A stretch of DNA of 64,000 bases from Pedobacter nototheniae. GTDB taxonomy: Bacteria > Bacteroidota > Bacteroidia > Sphingobacteriales > Sphingobacteriaceae. The stretch covers positions 62,001-126,000 of the forward strand of contig NZ_RQRS01000010.1 in NCBI RefSeq assembly GCF_004335085.1, read 5' to 3'. A model generated the notes under the pieces. The model was given only the letters and a program-made list of their open reading frames with translations, did not search any database and was not told the DNA's origin. Shown piece by piece: positions 28,630 to 36,646 of the stretch. A program made the position numbers and the translations under genes. Each line of letters starts with the position of its first letter. The stretch's first letter is position 1.

Positions 28630-29400
28630 AAAACGAAATCAAATAATCTTATTATTAACAGCATAAGAAAGAGCCTCTACCATGCTATTTACACTCAAGC
28701 GCTCAAAAATTCGTCTTCTATAATACTTTACCGTATCAGAAGTAACAAATATTTTTTCGGCAATTTGATTAATTGTTAAACCCTGCGCATGCAACCGAAG
28801 TACTTCTATCTCTCTTTTTGTAAGTTTGGGTTTTTCTGATTTACGCCAAGTATTACTTTCTATATTTAACGTCCAACTTTCGTCAGTTCCCTGTTTATGA
28901 ATAAAAATATTACCTGCATTTTTATGATGTGAAATAGAAACAATACACATGGCTTTCCAAATCTTATCATCACTGGTTAAAAATAAAGGAGTAAGTTTAT
29001 GGTTGATGAGCATCTGCTTACCATCCTTATTAATCAGATGAAAATCATAAACTATACTGTACAGCATTTTTTCGTTTGCTGGCAATTTCTTAAAGAAATC
29101 AAATCCAGCTTCATTAATTAAGTTCAGTAACTCTAAATCAGGTTTAGGAACATTTTTAAAATAAAATTCATAACCCATTTCTAATACCTCTGCAGGAGAA
29201 TATCCACACAAAAACAATGGATTTTCTGAAACATATTCAAAAGCCATCTTCTCATAATCAATAACATATATACTTTCATATGTTAATCTTGCAAAAGATT
29301 TAACAACTTCTAAATATTGTTGCTGTTGAAGATAATCCCTTTCTGATAATGCCGTAATCTTATTCTTAGTAAGTAGGCTTGAATTAATATTGTTTGTCAT
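28630..29400 (-). CDS. PAS-LuxR transcriptional regulator
   Basis: A 253-residue regulator whose stop is at 28639-28641. A PAS-like sensor domain spans about residues 30-165 (IDYEKMAFEYVSENPLFLCGYSPAEVLEMGYEFY), and the C-terminus is a LuxR-type helix-turn-helix (KLTKREIEVLRLHAQGLTINQIAEKIFVTSDTVKYYRRRIFERL). Either ATG 29409 or 29400 is possible; I use 29400. There is no receiver domain, so it senses a ligand or redox state directly. A -7 box and a perfect palindrome lie immediately upstream. An RsbQ-like hydrolase, whose family often supplies a ligand to PAS sensors, is encoded 1 kb away. Confidence 0.88.
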
Positions 29401-29420
29401 TTGCAGCAATAACTTGATAA

Positions 29421-29440
29421 CAAATCTACACTAAAGTGTA
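29421..29440 (-). promoter_or_regulatory. -7 box and palindromic operator upstream of the PAS-LuxR gene
   Basis: CAAATCTA (29421-29428), the complement of TAGATTTG, is a -7 box reading toward the regulator. It overlaps the perfect inverted repeat TACACT-AA-AGTGTA (29427-29440), a plausible site for autoregulation. Confidence 0.5.
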
Positions 29441-29544
29441 GGCTTTGAGAATATTTTTGTTTTCATTTTTGCGATAAATTATTTTTTTCATAGGCAAGAT
29501 ATCAGCTTTAAAACAACGATTAATTTCAATAATCTCATCTATAA

Positions 29545-30291
29545 ATGGAACATAATTGCTTAAACTGTAATCATCACATACTTGATAGTTATTGTCAAAA
29601 TTGCGGGCAAAAAGCAAGCACACACCGATATTCAATTAAACATTTTGTTGAACATGATTTTATTCATGGGGTTTGGCATGTAGACAAAGGAATTGCTTTT
29701 ACTTTAAAAGAACTTTTTACAAGGCCAGGGCATAGTATTAGAGAATTTATTCAGGGCAAAAGGGCTAATTATTTTAGTTTTGTTACGTTAATACTTTTAA
29801 TTATAACAGCATCCAGTCTTTTATCACCATATGTGCACATCAAACTGGCTGATTTGATGCCTATCCAGAATAAAAGCATAATGAATACTTTTGAAGATTT
29901 TGCAACAAAATACCCAAAAGTATTGGTATTAATTACTATACCCGTTAATTCATTTTTTAGCTTTATATGGTTTAGAAAGTCAAGATTAAATTATTCTGAA
30001 AATTTAGTTTTGAACTCATATAAGGCAGCTTCAGAATTAGTTATCGCTCTAATTTTCAGTATTTTCGCTGTTTTCTGTTCCAACATCAAAATACTTACTT
30101 TTTTTTATTTCTGGATAATAACACCAGCCATTACTATTTATGGATTTTGGTACTACTTCCAGTTTTTTTCGGGTTTTGGATATAGCAAAAAAGCATTATT
30201 CTTCAGAAGTATTCTCGTAATTTTCACCTACTCCCTCTTCCAGGCAATTATTGGTTTTACTTTGGGATTAATTCAAATGTTAAGGCATTAA
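29545..30291 (+). CDS. DUF3667 membrane protein with N-terminal zinc-ribbon-like motif
   Basis: A 248-residue protein of the DUF3667 family, common in Bacteroidota and uncharacterised. The N-terminus has four cysteines in CLNC-x8-CQNCG spacing, a likely zinc ribbon, followed by the family block GVWHVDKGIAFTLKELFTRPGHSIREFIQGKRANYFSF and four to five membrane helices (for example FVTLILLIITASSLL, LVLITIPVNSFFSFIWF, ASELVIALIFSIFAVFC). It is divergent from the PAS-LuxR gene (about 145 bp between starts) and is followed by the RsbQ-like hydrolase gene 124 bp downstream. Confidence 0.88.
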   Translation: MEHNCLNCNHHILDSYCQNCGQKASTHRYSIKHFVEHDFIHGVWHVDKGIAFTLKELFTRPGHSIREFIQGKRANYFSFVTLILLIITASSLLSPYVHIKLADLMPIQNKSIMNTFEDFATKYPKVLVLITIPVNSFFSFIWFRKSRLNYSENLVLNSYKAASELVIALIFSIFAVFCSNIKILTFFYFWIITPAITIYGFWYYFQFFSGFGYSKKALFFRSILVIFTYSLFQAIIGFTLGLIQMLRH

Positions 30292-30337
30292 TTCTTGAAC
30301 AAATTGAATAAATAAAATCTGAATTATATTATTTTAA

Positions 30338-30368
30338 TTTGCCTAAATAAAGCTGTTATATATTTTTG
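30338..30368 (+). promoter_or_regulatory. Promoter of the RsbQ-like hydrolase gene
   Basis: TTTG (30338-30341) and TATTTTTG (30361-30368) are 19 bp apart, a full match to the Bacteroidota promoter. It lies 47 bp before ATG 30416 and gives the hydrolase its own transcription start. Confidence 0.7.
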
Positions 30369-30415
30369 TAACCGCTACCAAACAATTTTCAGGCAATCAA
30401 AAATAACATCATAGC

Positions 30416-31261
30416 ATGATTAATTCAGAAGCTATTTACAATGAATCATACCCATTGGATATTGATTCTATCTTAAAAAGAAATCATGTAAATATTATCG
30501 GCAAAGGCACAAAGGTTATTCTTTTTGCCCATGGTTTTGGCTGTGATCAAAACAGCTGGAAGTTTATAAGCAACTCTTTTATTGATGATTATAAACTCAT
30601 TCTATTTGATTACGTTGGATCAGGAAAATCGGATATTAGCCAATATGATTACCACAAATACTCTACATTGGAAGGTTATGCCTGTGATGTAATTGACATT
30701 ATAAATGCATTAAATCTTCGTAATATTATTTTTATTGGGCACTCAGTAAGTAGCATGATTGGAATGATTGCAGCTTTACAAATGCCAGAAGTTTTTGACA
30801 AACTGATTTTTATAGGCCCATCGCCAAAATACTTAAATGAAAAAGAATATTTTGGTGGTTTTGAAACCAAGGAAGTAGAAGCCTTATTCAATTTTATGGC
30901 CGAAGACTATACAGGCTGGGCTAAAGCGATGCCCCCATCAGTAATGGGAAACTTATCGCGACCAGAGCTTACTGATTTTTTACAAGAAAGCTTCGAAGCC
31001 ATGGATCCCAAAATAGCTTTGGCTTTTGCCATGACTACCTTTAATTGCGATCATAGAGATAGATTGAAAGAAATGAAAGTACCAAGTTTAACCGTGCAAA
31101 GTAAGGACGATATTATTTCTCCTATTTCTACGGGAGAATATATAAAAGAGAATATGCCATATAATTCTTTACAGCTAATTAATGCAACCGGCCACTATCC
31201 TCACATTAGCGAACCAGAAGAAACTGTACTGGCTATCAAGGCTTTCATAAATAACCAATAA
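30416..31261 (+). CDS. RsbQ-like alpha/beta hydrolase
   Basis: A 281-residue alpha/beta hydrolase of the RsbQ/KAI2 type. The triad is Ser110 in GHSVSSMIGM, Asp in KDDIISP and His260 in ATGHYPHISEPEE. Blocks shared with Bacillus RsbQ are HGFGCDQNSWK, FDYVGSGKSD, FIGPSPKYLNEKEYFGGFE, and TTFNCDHRDRL. In Bacillus subtilis RsbQ supplies a small hydrophobic signal to the PAS domain of the phosphatase RsbP. Here a PAS-LuxR regulator lies 1 kb upstream, so a comparable signal pair is plausible but inferred. It has its own consensus promoter and is the last gene before the second tRNA cassette. Confidence 0.9.
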   Translation: MINSEAIYNESYPLDIDSILKRNHVNIIGKGTKVILFAHGFGCDQNSWKFISNSFIDDYKLILFDYVGSGKSDISQYDYHKYSTLEGYACDVIDIINALNLRNIIFIGHSVSSMIGMIAALQMPEVFDKLIFIGPSPKYLNEKEYFGGFETKEVEALFNFMAEDYTGWAKAMPPSVMGNLSRPELTDFLQESFEAMDPKIALAFAMTTFNCDHRDRLKEMKVPSLTVQSKDDIISPISTGEYIKENMPYNSLQLINATGHYPHISEPEETVLAIKAFINNQ

Positions 31262-31288
31262 AAAACTTAATTTTTTTCTTCAAATACC

Positions 31289-31319
31289 TTTGCATCTTTA
31301 AAAAATAATTCTACCTTTG
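31289..31319 (+). promoter_or_regulatory. Promoter of the second tRNA cassette
   Basis: TTTG (31289-31292) and TACCTTTG (31312-31319) are 19 bp apart. The -7 box lies across the edge of the 244-bp repeat; the -33 box lies outside it and arose separately from that of copy 1. Confidence 0.7.
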
Positions 31320-31379
31320 CATTCCAATTCGGAAACACTGTTAAGGATTTAACATTAAGGTAAAACGAGTTGTATAGAG

Positions 31380-31455
<76 letters not shown>

Positions 31456-31484
31456 AAATGAGTTGAAAGACACTCTAATTTAAT

Positions 31485-31556
31485 GGCCCGTTCGTCTAGG
31501 GGTGAGGACGCCAGATTTTCATTCTGGAAACAGGGGTTCGATTCCCCTACGGGCTA
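31485..31556 (+). tRNA. tRNA-Glu (TTC), copy 2
   Basis: Same 72-nt sequence as 25090-25161, anticodon TTC, CCA not encoded. A short open frame that crosses it (31502-31690) is not a gene. Confidence 0.95.
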
Positions 31557-31593
31557 CAAAAAGCATCAATCAAAACAGATTGGTGCTTTTTTT
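31557..31593 (+). terminator. Rho-independent terminator of the second tRNA cassette
   Basis: AAAAAGCATCAATC pairs with GATTGGTGCTTTTT (one G-T pair) around AAAACA and is followed by further T residues. It is unrelated in sequence to the copy 1 terminator. Confidence 0.88.
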
Positions 31594-31760
31594 ATGCCTA
31601 AAATTTAGCTTTGTTCTTGATCTGGATTTATATAAATACATCTGTACATTAAAGAGCGCCTACTTATCCAATTGGTTTCTGTATCTATAAAATAGTTCAA
31701 CTATTTGATAATCAAATTCAGCAATAAATCACTACTTTAGTTAAATCTAAAAACAATAAG

Positions 31761-31958
31761 ATGCTTCTTTTAATTATACCATGTATTATTGCTGCGTTCG
31801 GCGCATTTTTGATTTCTTATTTTACGTACAAGAAATTGAAAAAAGCAGGGAACGTTAATCCCATGCTAATTGGTATTATAATTTTTGTGGTAAGCTTTAT
31901 ATTAATTGGTTTTGCAATTCTATATCTGATCCTTGCTAACATTCGATTTGAAAGATAA
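31761..31958 (+). CDS. Small two-helix membrane protein
   Basis: A 65-residue protein consisting almost entirely of two membrane helices (LLLIIPCIIAAFGAFLISYF and PMLIGIIIFVVSFILIGFAI) joined by a basic turn KKLKKAGNVN. I do not recognise a family. It has a clear ATG and typical codon use, and its 3' end overlaps the convergent DUF2306 gene by 39 bp, which leaves some doubt about its being a true gene. Confidence 0.6.
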   Translation: MLLLIIPCIIAAFGAFLISYFTYKKLKKAGNVNPMLIGIIIFVVSFILIGFAILYLILANIRFER

Positions 31959-32588
31959 AGCTCTTCGCTTCTTTCTAATTAACCATTCGGCAAAAATTAA
32001 ATTTGGCACAAAACCCAACCAGGCATTAATCATATAAAGATGGAGGGGATCAATAGTTGCAAAATTTAAGAACACCATTTTCCATGCTCTTAGTGTAACG
32101 GCAGAAAGTGTAAGTGCATAACTTCTTATCATATATTCTTTATGCGCCTTAATGTTTCCCTTTTTAATTTCGAGTAAAGCTTTCAGTGTAAACCAAAACC
32201 ATAAACAATCTAATACAATAAAAGCTGTTTTACCAGGAATTAATCCGTTAGCGTAAATAGCCATAATAAAAGTTGCTGGAAAATTTATGAGCAGAATATC
32301 TATTACATAAACTCTACCCATTATTCGATGCAAAGGCTTAAACTCCTTTAAAATTGTATCAGAAAACTGCGTAAAACCTGCTAATAAAGCAAATATAATG
32401 GTGAATACATGGATATAGAAAGCAATTTTCCAGTAAAGGATGTGAATATAATCTTGCTTAAATTGTAAAAAACCAATATTATCTTGTAATGGATAATAGC
32501 GAACAATTCCCTTTAACATTAAAAAGGTTGCGATGCATAACAGCAAATAAATGCTTATGTTTTTTACAATAAATTTTAGTGTATGCAA
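31920..32588 (-). CDS. DUF2306 membrane protein
   Basis: A 222-residue integral membrane protein with about six helices. The family pattern is visible in FYIHVFTIIFALLAGFTQF, PLHRIMGRVYVIDIL, NIKAHKEYMIRSYALTLSAVTLRAW and PLHLYMINAWLGFVPNLIFAEWLI; the conserved histidines (H in FYIHV, LHR and AHK) suggest a haem- or metal-binding membrane protein, but the family is uncharacterised. It is transcribed alone and overlaps the small membrane gene by 39 bp tail to tail. Confidence 0.85.
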   Translation of the reverse strand: MHTLKFIVKNISIYLLLCIATFLMLKGIVRYYPLQDNIGFLQFKQDYIHILYWKIAFYIHVFTIIFALLAGFTQFSDTILKEFKPLHRIMGRVYVIDILLINFPATFIMAIYANGLIPGKTAFIVLDCLWFWFTLKALLEIKKGNIKAHKEYMIRSYALTLSAVTLRAWKMVFLNFATIDPLHLYMINAWLGFVPNLIFAEWLIRKKRRALSFKSNVSKDQI

Positions 32589-32726
32589 GTTGCCAAATTT
32601 GTTTAACGCAATAAAAGTATTAATAAATTGGTTTTATATTTTTAATCCAGAAATATATTCCTTTACCGAATGTTCCAAGAATGTATCTAAATAGAAATGA
32701 GATTCCTTTCTTCTCGTTCATTGTCT

Positions 32727-32734
32727 TAGTTTTG
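32727..32734 (+). promoter_or_regulatory. -7 promoter box of the CDGSH gene
   Basis: TAGTTTTG fits TAnnTTTG, 21 bp upstream of ATG 32756. Confidence 0.45.
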
Positions 32735-32755
32735 CCTTATTAACAAAACAAATTT

Positions 32756-32980
32756 ATGTCTAAAACAAAACTTACGATAAATAATAACGGATCGGTAAAA
32801 ATTGAGGGTGATTTTGAAATCGTAGATCGCAATGGAAATGCGTACGGATTACAGGGCAGAACGGTGCTTTCTATCTGTAGATGTGGATTATCGAAAAATA
32901 AACCTTTTTGTGATGGTGCACACAATGGCCATTTCGAACACGAGGCTATTGCTTTTGATTTGCCACCTAAAAAAGTTTAA
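32756..32980 (+). CDS. CDGSH iron-sulfur domain protein
   Basis: A 74-residue single-domain CDGSH protein, which binds a [2Fe-2S] cluster through three cysteines and one histidine: Cys41, Cys43, Cys52 and His56 in CRCGLSKNKPFCDGAH, an exact match to the C-x-C-x8-C-x3-H pattern. The N-terminal strand region (TINNNGSVKIEGDFEIVD) is as in bacterial relatives. Probable role in redox or Fe-S/electron transfer; the partner is unknown. It lies alone between the DUF2306 gene and a convergent Dabb gene, with a shared terminator. Confidence 0.95.
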   Translation: MSKTKLTINNNGSVKIEGDFEIVDRNGNAYGLQGRTVLSICRCGLSKNKPFCDGAHNGHFEHEAIAFDLPPKKV

Positions 32981-32993
32981 TATCCGTATAATT

Positions 32994-33031
32994 AAAAAAG
33001 CCCTGCAAACATAAAACGTTTACAGGGCTTT
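32994..33031. terminator. Bidirectional terminator between CDGSH and Dabb genes
   Basis: AAAAAGCCCTGCAAAC pairs with GTTTACAGGGCTTTT (one mismatch-like G-T/A-C step) around ATAAAAC, with A and T tracts on both sides, serving both convergent genes. Confidence 0.88.
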
Positions 33032-33037
33032 TAACTT

Positions 33038-33334
33038 TTATTGAGCGTCGTAAATAATTACTTTCTCAAATAATTCACGAAACTCGTCTAAAAATGCTTT
33101 ATGTATTGGGTGCACCTGATAAACATCGTGCGCTGCTAAATCTTCAAAAAACAATACCAAACTAAAAGTATAAGTAGTATCTACAACGGCACGCTCAATT
33201 GGCGCTGGAGTACCGATATGAAAAGTTTTAACAACTTCAATATTTTCTAGTGTTTGCAAACCATTACGAAATGCATTCTTTTGTTCAGCAGTGGTATCGG
33301 CTTTTAGCCAGAATAAAACGTGGTGTGAAATCAT
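33038..33334 (-). CDS. Dabb (stress-responsive A/B barrel) domain protein
   Basis: A 98-residue ferredoxin-like dimeric alpha/beta barrel protein. The pattern HHVLFWLKADTTAEQKNAFRNGLQTL, then HIGTPAPIERAVVDTTYTFSLVLFFEDLAAHDVYQVHPIHKAFLDEF, is that of the Dabb family, whose members are stress proteins or small cyclases. Conserved histidines (HH at 4-5, HPIH) are present. Function in this organism is unknown. It ends at the terminator shared with the CDGSH gene. Confidence 0.92.
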   Translation of the reverse strand: MISHHVLFWLKADTTAEQKNAFRNGLQTLENIEVVKTFHIGTPAPIERAVVDTTYTFSLVLFFEDLAAHDVYQVHPIHKAFLDEFRELFEKVIIYDAQ

Positions 33335-33383
33335 TTTTATATTTTTTTCGCCAAATATAAAAAAACTGAATTACCTTATTTAT

Positions 33384-34223
33384 TTATGTACGTACCATTT
33401 TACGATAAGCTTTGGGGCTATTGCCTTTTTGCTTTTTAAAGAACTTATTAAAGTGGCTTTCGTCAGTAAAACCAAATTCGCCAGCAATTTCATTAAGCCG
33501 TTTATCACTAAACTGCAATCGATGTTCTATTAATTTCGTTTTATAATTGGTTATATATTGTTGTAAGGTTTCATTAGCGTGCTTTTTAAAATAGCGCCCA
33601 AAATAAGCTTCAGAAATATTAAAATAATCACTTATTTTTTCAGCTTTCAATTTCTCTGGATAGTAAATATTACTTTGCACATACTGCAAAATATCCATAG
33701 CTTTCTCTTCGGCACCCATATTTATCTGTTCAGGAAGGTATTTTGCAATATTTCGAGCCACAATAATAATTAAGGTATTAACCAGTTGCTGCACCAATTC
33801 TTTATTGTATAAATCTTTTGTAGCGTGCTCGCGAAGAATGGCATCAACCATGTATTGTACCAAAGCCTTATCACTTTGATTTTTAAGAATACAGCCAGGT
33901 TGGTGATTGGCATTGTGCAAAATAAATTCGAGTCGCTTAATATTCTCTGTTAACAGCGCACTATTTTTTAAATAGATATCGTTAAAGCGCAGAAAGAAAA
34001 AAGTAGTCGTTGTTTCAATATCAAACGAGTGGCAATCTTCGGGTGTTATTAAAAACATATGACCAGCACGATAGCAAAAACTATTTTTATTAATGCATTG
34101 TTTTCCTGTACCTTCAATAATGTAAACCAGTTCAAAAAAATTGTGTTGATGTTTGGCTTTACCGCACTCATCAATAGTTTTGGTTACGATGGTAAAAGGT
34201 TCGTATAAGTTTTCTTTTAACAT
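33384..34223 (-). CDS. AraC-family transcriptional regulator (cupin sensor)
   Basis: A 279-residue regulator. The N-terminal cupin (residues ~1-90, KAKHQHNFFELVYIIEGTGKQCINKNSF and HMFLITPEDCHSF) is the ligand-sensing half; the C-terminal two helix-turn-helix motifs are KAEKISDYFNISEAYFGRYFKKHANETLQQYI and LNEIAGEFGFTDESHFNKFFKKQKGNSPKAYRK. I chose ATG 34223 (MLKENLYEP); an upstream in-frame ATG at 34259 would add 12 hydrophobic residues. It is divergent from the quinone-oxidoreductase gene (86 bp between starts), its most likely target. Confidence 0.9.
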   Translation of the reverse strand: MLKENLYEPFTIVTKTIDECGKAKHQHNFFELVYIIEGTGKQCINKNSFCYRAGHMFLITPEDCHSFDIETTTTFFFLRFNDIYLKNSALLTENIKRLEFILHNANHQPGCILKNQSDKALVQYMVDAILREHATKDLYNKELVQQLVNTLIIIVARNIAKYLPEQINMGAEEKAMDILQYVQSNIYYPEKLKAEKISDYFNISEAYFGRYFKKHANETLQQYITNYKTKLIEHRLQFSDKRLNEIAGEFGFTDESHFNKFFKKQKGNSPKAYRKMVRT

Positions 34224-34280
34224 GACACAAAAATACCAAATTAGAGAAAATATATACAATTAATTTAATATTTATTGGTA

Positions 34281-34288
34281 TAATTTTG
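34281..34288 (+). promoter_or_regulatory. -7 promoter box of the MDR oxidoreductase gene
   Basis: TAATTTTG fits TAnnTTTG, 21 bp before ATG 34310. It includes an in-frame TTG (34286), which is therefore not the start. Confidence 0.5.
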
Positions 34289-34309
34289 ATATATAAATAT
34301 AACAAAAGA

Positions 34310-35248
34310 ATGAAAGCAATTATTTTAAAAGGTTTTGGAGGTGTAGAAAACTTCGCAGCCGTTGATATAGAAATCCCCGTACCTAAAGAAAACGAAGTAT
34401 TGGTAAAGTCGAAATCGATAAGTATAAATCCTGTAGATGCAAAAACAAGAGTTGGCAATGGCAGAGCGAGTTTCTATGCAGGTGTAGACCCAATTATTTT
34501 AGGTTGGGATATTTCTGGCATTGTTGAAGAAGTTGGCGCAAATGTTACAAAATTTAAAAAAGGAGATGAAGTTTTCGGAATGATTGATTTCCCTGGACTT
34601 GGTAAGGCATATGCAGAATATGCCGTTGCGCCAGAAGCGCACTTGGCCCTTAAACCAGCAAATATTAATCACGAAGAAGCCGCAGCCGCAACCTTAGCTG
34701 CATTAACGGCTTATAAAGCTTTAGAGTTATTAGAGCTTAAAAAAGGCGAGAAAATATTAATTCATTCCGCCGCTGGAGGTGTAGGACATTATGCTGTGCA
34801 GATTGCTAAACATATAGGTGCACATGTAATTGGAACAGCTTCAGAAAAGAACCGCGAATTGGTAATAGGATTAGGAGCAGATGAGTTTATAGATTATAAA
34901 TCGCAAAAGCTTGCTGATGTAATTTCAGGTATTGATAAAGTTTTGGATTCTATTGGAGGCGAAAATATAGATCGATCTTTGGAAGTGATGAAGCTGGGTG
35001 GAATTATTGTTAGCATGCCTTCAGGAAAAAATGCTGAGGTTGCAGAAAAAGCTGCAAAAAAAGGAATGAAGGGAATGGGTATGATGGTAAATTCAAACGA
35101 TCAGCACATTAATAAAATTGCTTCGTACCTTGAAAAGGAAATTTTAAGATCAATTATTTTTAAAACTTATTCTTTGGATCAAATACCTGAGGCACACCTA
35201 CAAATTGAAAGTGGTACCACAACTGGAAAAATTATTGTAAACCTGTAA
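34310..35248 (+). CDS. NADPH:quinone oxidoreductase-type MDR protein
   Basis: A 312-residue zinc-independent medium-chain dehydrogenase/reductase of the quinone oxidoreductase group. It has the GroES-like start (MKAIILKGFGGVENF), the GWDISGIVEEVGANVTKFKKGDEVFG block, the nucleotide-binding GHYAVQIAKHIGAHVIGTASEKN region with HSAAGGVG, and no structural zinc cysteines. It probably reduces quinones or enones with NADPH. ATG 34310 is chosen over a TTG at 34286 that lies in the promoter. Control by the divergent AraC regulator is inferred from position. Confidence 0.93.
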   Translation: MKAIILKGFGGVENFAAVDIEIPVPKENEVLVKSKSISINPVDAKTRVGNGRASFYAGVDPIILGWDISGIVEEVGANVTKFKKGDEVFGMIDFPGLGKAYAEYAVAPEAHLALKPANINHEEAAAATLAALTAYKALELLELKKGEKILIHSAAGGVGHYAVQIAKHIGAHVIGTASEKNRELVIGLGADEFIDYKSQKLADVISGIDKVLDSIGGENIDRSLEVMKLGGIIVSMPSGKNAEVAEKAAKKGMKGMGMMVNSNDQHINKIASYLEKEILRSIIFKTYSLDQIPEAHLQIESGTTTGKIIVNL

Positions 35249-35263
35249 TACTTTATAGCCCAA

Positions 35264-35293
35264 TAAACCCGTTTTAATTTAGAAACGGGTTTA
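35264..35293 (+). terminator. Terminator of the MDR oxidoreductase gene
   Basis: TAAACCCGTTT (35264-35274) pairs with AAACGGGTTTA (35283-35293), 16 bp after the stop codon and followed by TTTAA. Confidence 0.75.
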
Positions 35294-35329
35294 TTTAACC
35301 TGGTAATTTAATAGCCGATCCATTAGTTT

Positions 35330-35785
35330 ATGAACAATCCTGAAATCTATATACCGCTACCATCAGATTATATTAAAATTATTAAAGTGTGGGAAGCCTC
35401 CGTAAGAGCAACACATTATTTTTTAACGGAAGAAGATATTAGGGATTACAAGAGTTTAATTTTTAATGAATACCTGCATCAGGTAGATTTATATTGTATT
35501 GTTGATGATGCGCAAATTATTGCTTTTATTGGCCTGAATGAAGATATGATTCAAATGCTTTTTGTACATCCAGATGCTAGAGGAAAAGGTATTGGTAAAA
35601 GGCTTATTAAATACGCAATAGAGGAAAAAAATGCAACAAAAGTTGATGTAAATGAGCAAAATGAGCAGGCTGTAGGTTTTTATGAGCGCTTAGGTTTTTC
35701 TGTTTCAGAAAGATCAGATTATGACGCATCTGGCAAACCCTATCCAATTTTATCAATGGAACTGCAAGAAGCGATTACTTTTTAA
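35330..35785 (+). CDS. GNAT-family N-acetyltransferase (YafP/ElaA-like)
   Basis: A 151-residue GNAT enzyme. Motif A is MIQMLFVHPDARGKGIGKRLIKYAIEE with the full R-G-K-G-I-G CoA loop, followed by the C-terminal block KVDVNEQNEQAVGFYERLGFSVSERSDYDASGKPYPIL. The N-terminus WEASVRATHYFLTEEDI is typical of acetyltransferases annotated as putative toxin or small-amine modifiers. Substrate unknown. Its stop overlaps the convergent AraC gene by four bases. Confidence 0.92.
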   Translation: MNNPEIYIPLPSDYIKIIKVWEASVRATHYFLTEEDIRDYKSLIFNEYLHQVDLYCIVDDAQIIAFIGLNEDMIQMLFVHPDARGKGIGKRLIKYAIEEKNATKVDVNEQNEQAVGFYERLGFSVSERSDYDASGKPYPILSMELQEAITF

Positions 35786-36582
35786 ACTAATCTTGATGGC
35801 GCTATCCCATAAGCCTTTTTAAAGGCGAAAGAAAAATGAGAGAAATTCTTAAAGCCAACTTCAAGATAAACATCTGAAGATTTCCATCCCTTTTCCTTAA
35901 TTAAATAATAAGCATCATCAAGTCTTTTGTGCTGCAACCAACGGTTAGGTGAGGTATTATAAATTTTCTCGAAATCTCTCTTAAAAGTAGCCAAACTTCT
36001 TCCGGTTAGGTAAGCAAAGCGATTAATATCTACATTAAACTTATAATTGGCATTCATATAGGCTTCTAGGTCTATTTTTCCTGGCTCACTAAAATCGAAA
36101 AGCACATCTTTTAAAATGGGTTTCATTTGAATTAAAATGATAACAGCCTCTTTTACTTTTAAATCTATTAGCGCCTTATTAAATTCATTTCCTCCAGCTA
36201 AGTAAGGCTTAATAGAATCGATGTAGTTTTTCAATAAGCCTTTTGATTCAAGCACCAAGCCCGTAATATCCGTATTTGGCTTTTGCATGTGCCAATCATA
36301 TTCATTGCTTATACTTCGTAAAATATCCTGATCCATTGTTATGCTAATGGCCTTATATTCGCCACCAGGCGGTGGATATTTAGTATATCGAGCTAATTGA
36401 TTTCTTCTAAAAAAACGGAAATCGCCATCACTATAAGTAAATTTTTCGTCACCTATAGATATTTCAGAAGTACCCGTAATAATTAAACCCAAAGAATGAT
36501 TGGCAATAAACTGCTCGCCCTCACTACTTTTTTGTGAGTAACAAGAATATAAAATACTAGGTCTTTTATTTTCGCTCTGCAT
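35782..36582 (-). CDS. AraC-family transcriptional regulator
   Basis: A 266-residue regulator with an N-terminal cupin-like effector domain (SLGLIITGTSEISIGDEKFTYSDGDFRFFRRNQLARYTKYPPPGG, AraC_N type) and a C-terminal AraC DNA-binding domain (FAYLTGRSLATFKRDFEKIYNTSPNRWLQHKRLDDAYYLI and VYLEVGFKNFSHFSFAFKKAYGIAPS). ATG 36582 or an in-frame ATG at 36600 could be the start. It lies 64 bp downstream of the SDR gene on the same strand and may be co-transcribed with it. Confidence 0.9.
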   Translation of the reverse strand: MQSENKRPSILYSCYSQKSSEGEQFIANHSLGLIITGTSEISIGDEKFTYSDGDFRFFRRNQLARYTKYPPPGGEYKAISITMDQDILRSISNEYDWHMQKPNTDITGLVLESKGLLKNYIDSIKPYLAGGNEFNKALIDLKVKEAVIILIQMKPILKDVLFDFSEPGKIDLEAYMNANYKFNVDINRFAYLTGRSLATFKRDFEKIYNTSPNRWLQHKRLDDAYYLIKEKGWKSSDVYLEVGFKNFSHFSFAFKKAYGIAPSRLV

Positions 36583-36646
36583 GCTAATCAAATTTAACAA
36601 TTAAAGATATAATGACTATCCTTTTCAAGATAGTCATTATAGTTTT

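Noticed and set aside
31502..31690. A 62-residue frame starting inside tRNA-Glu
   Set aside because: It begins within the tRNA, crosses its terminator and has no family resemblance.
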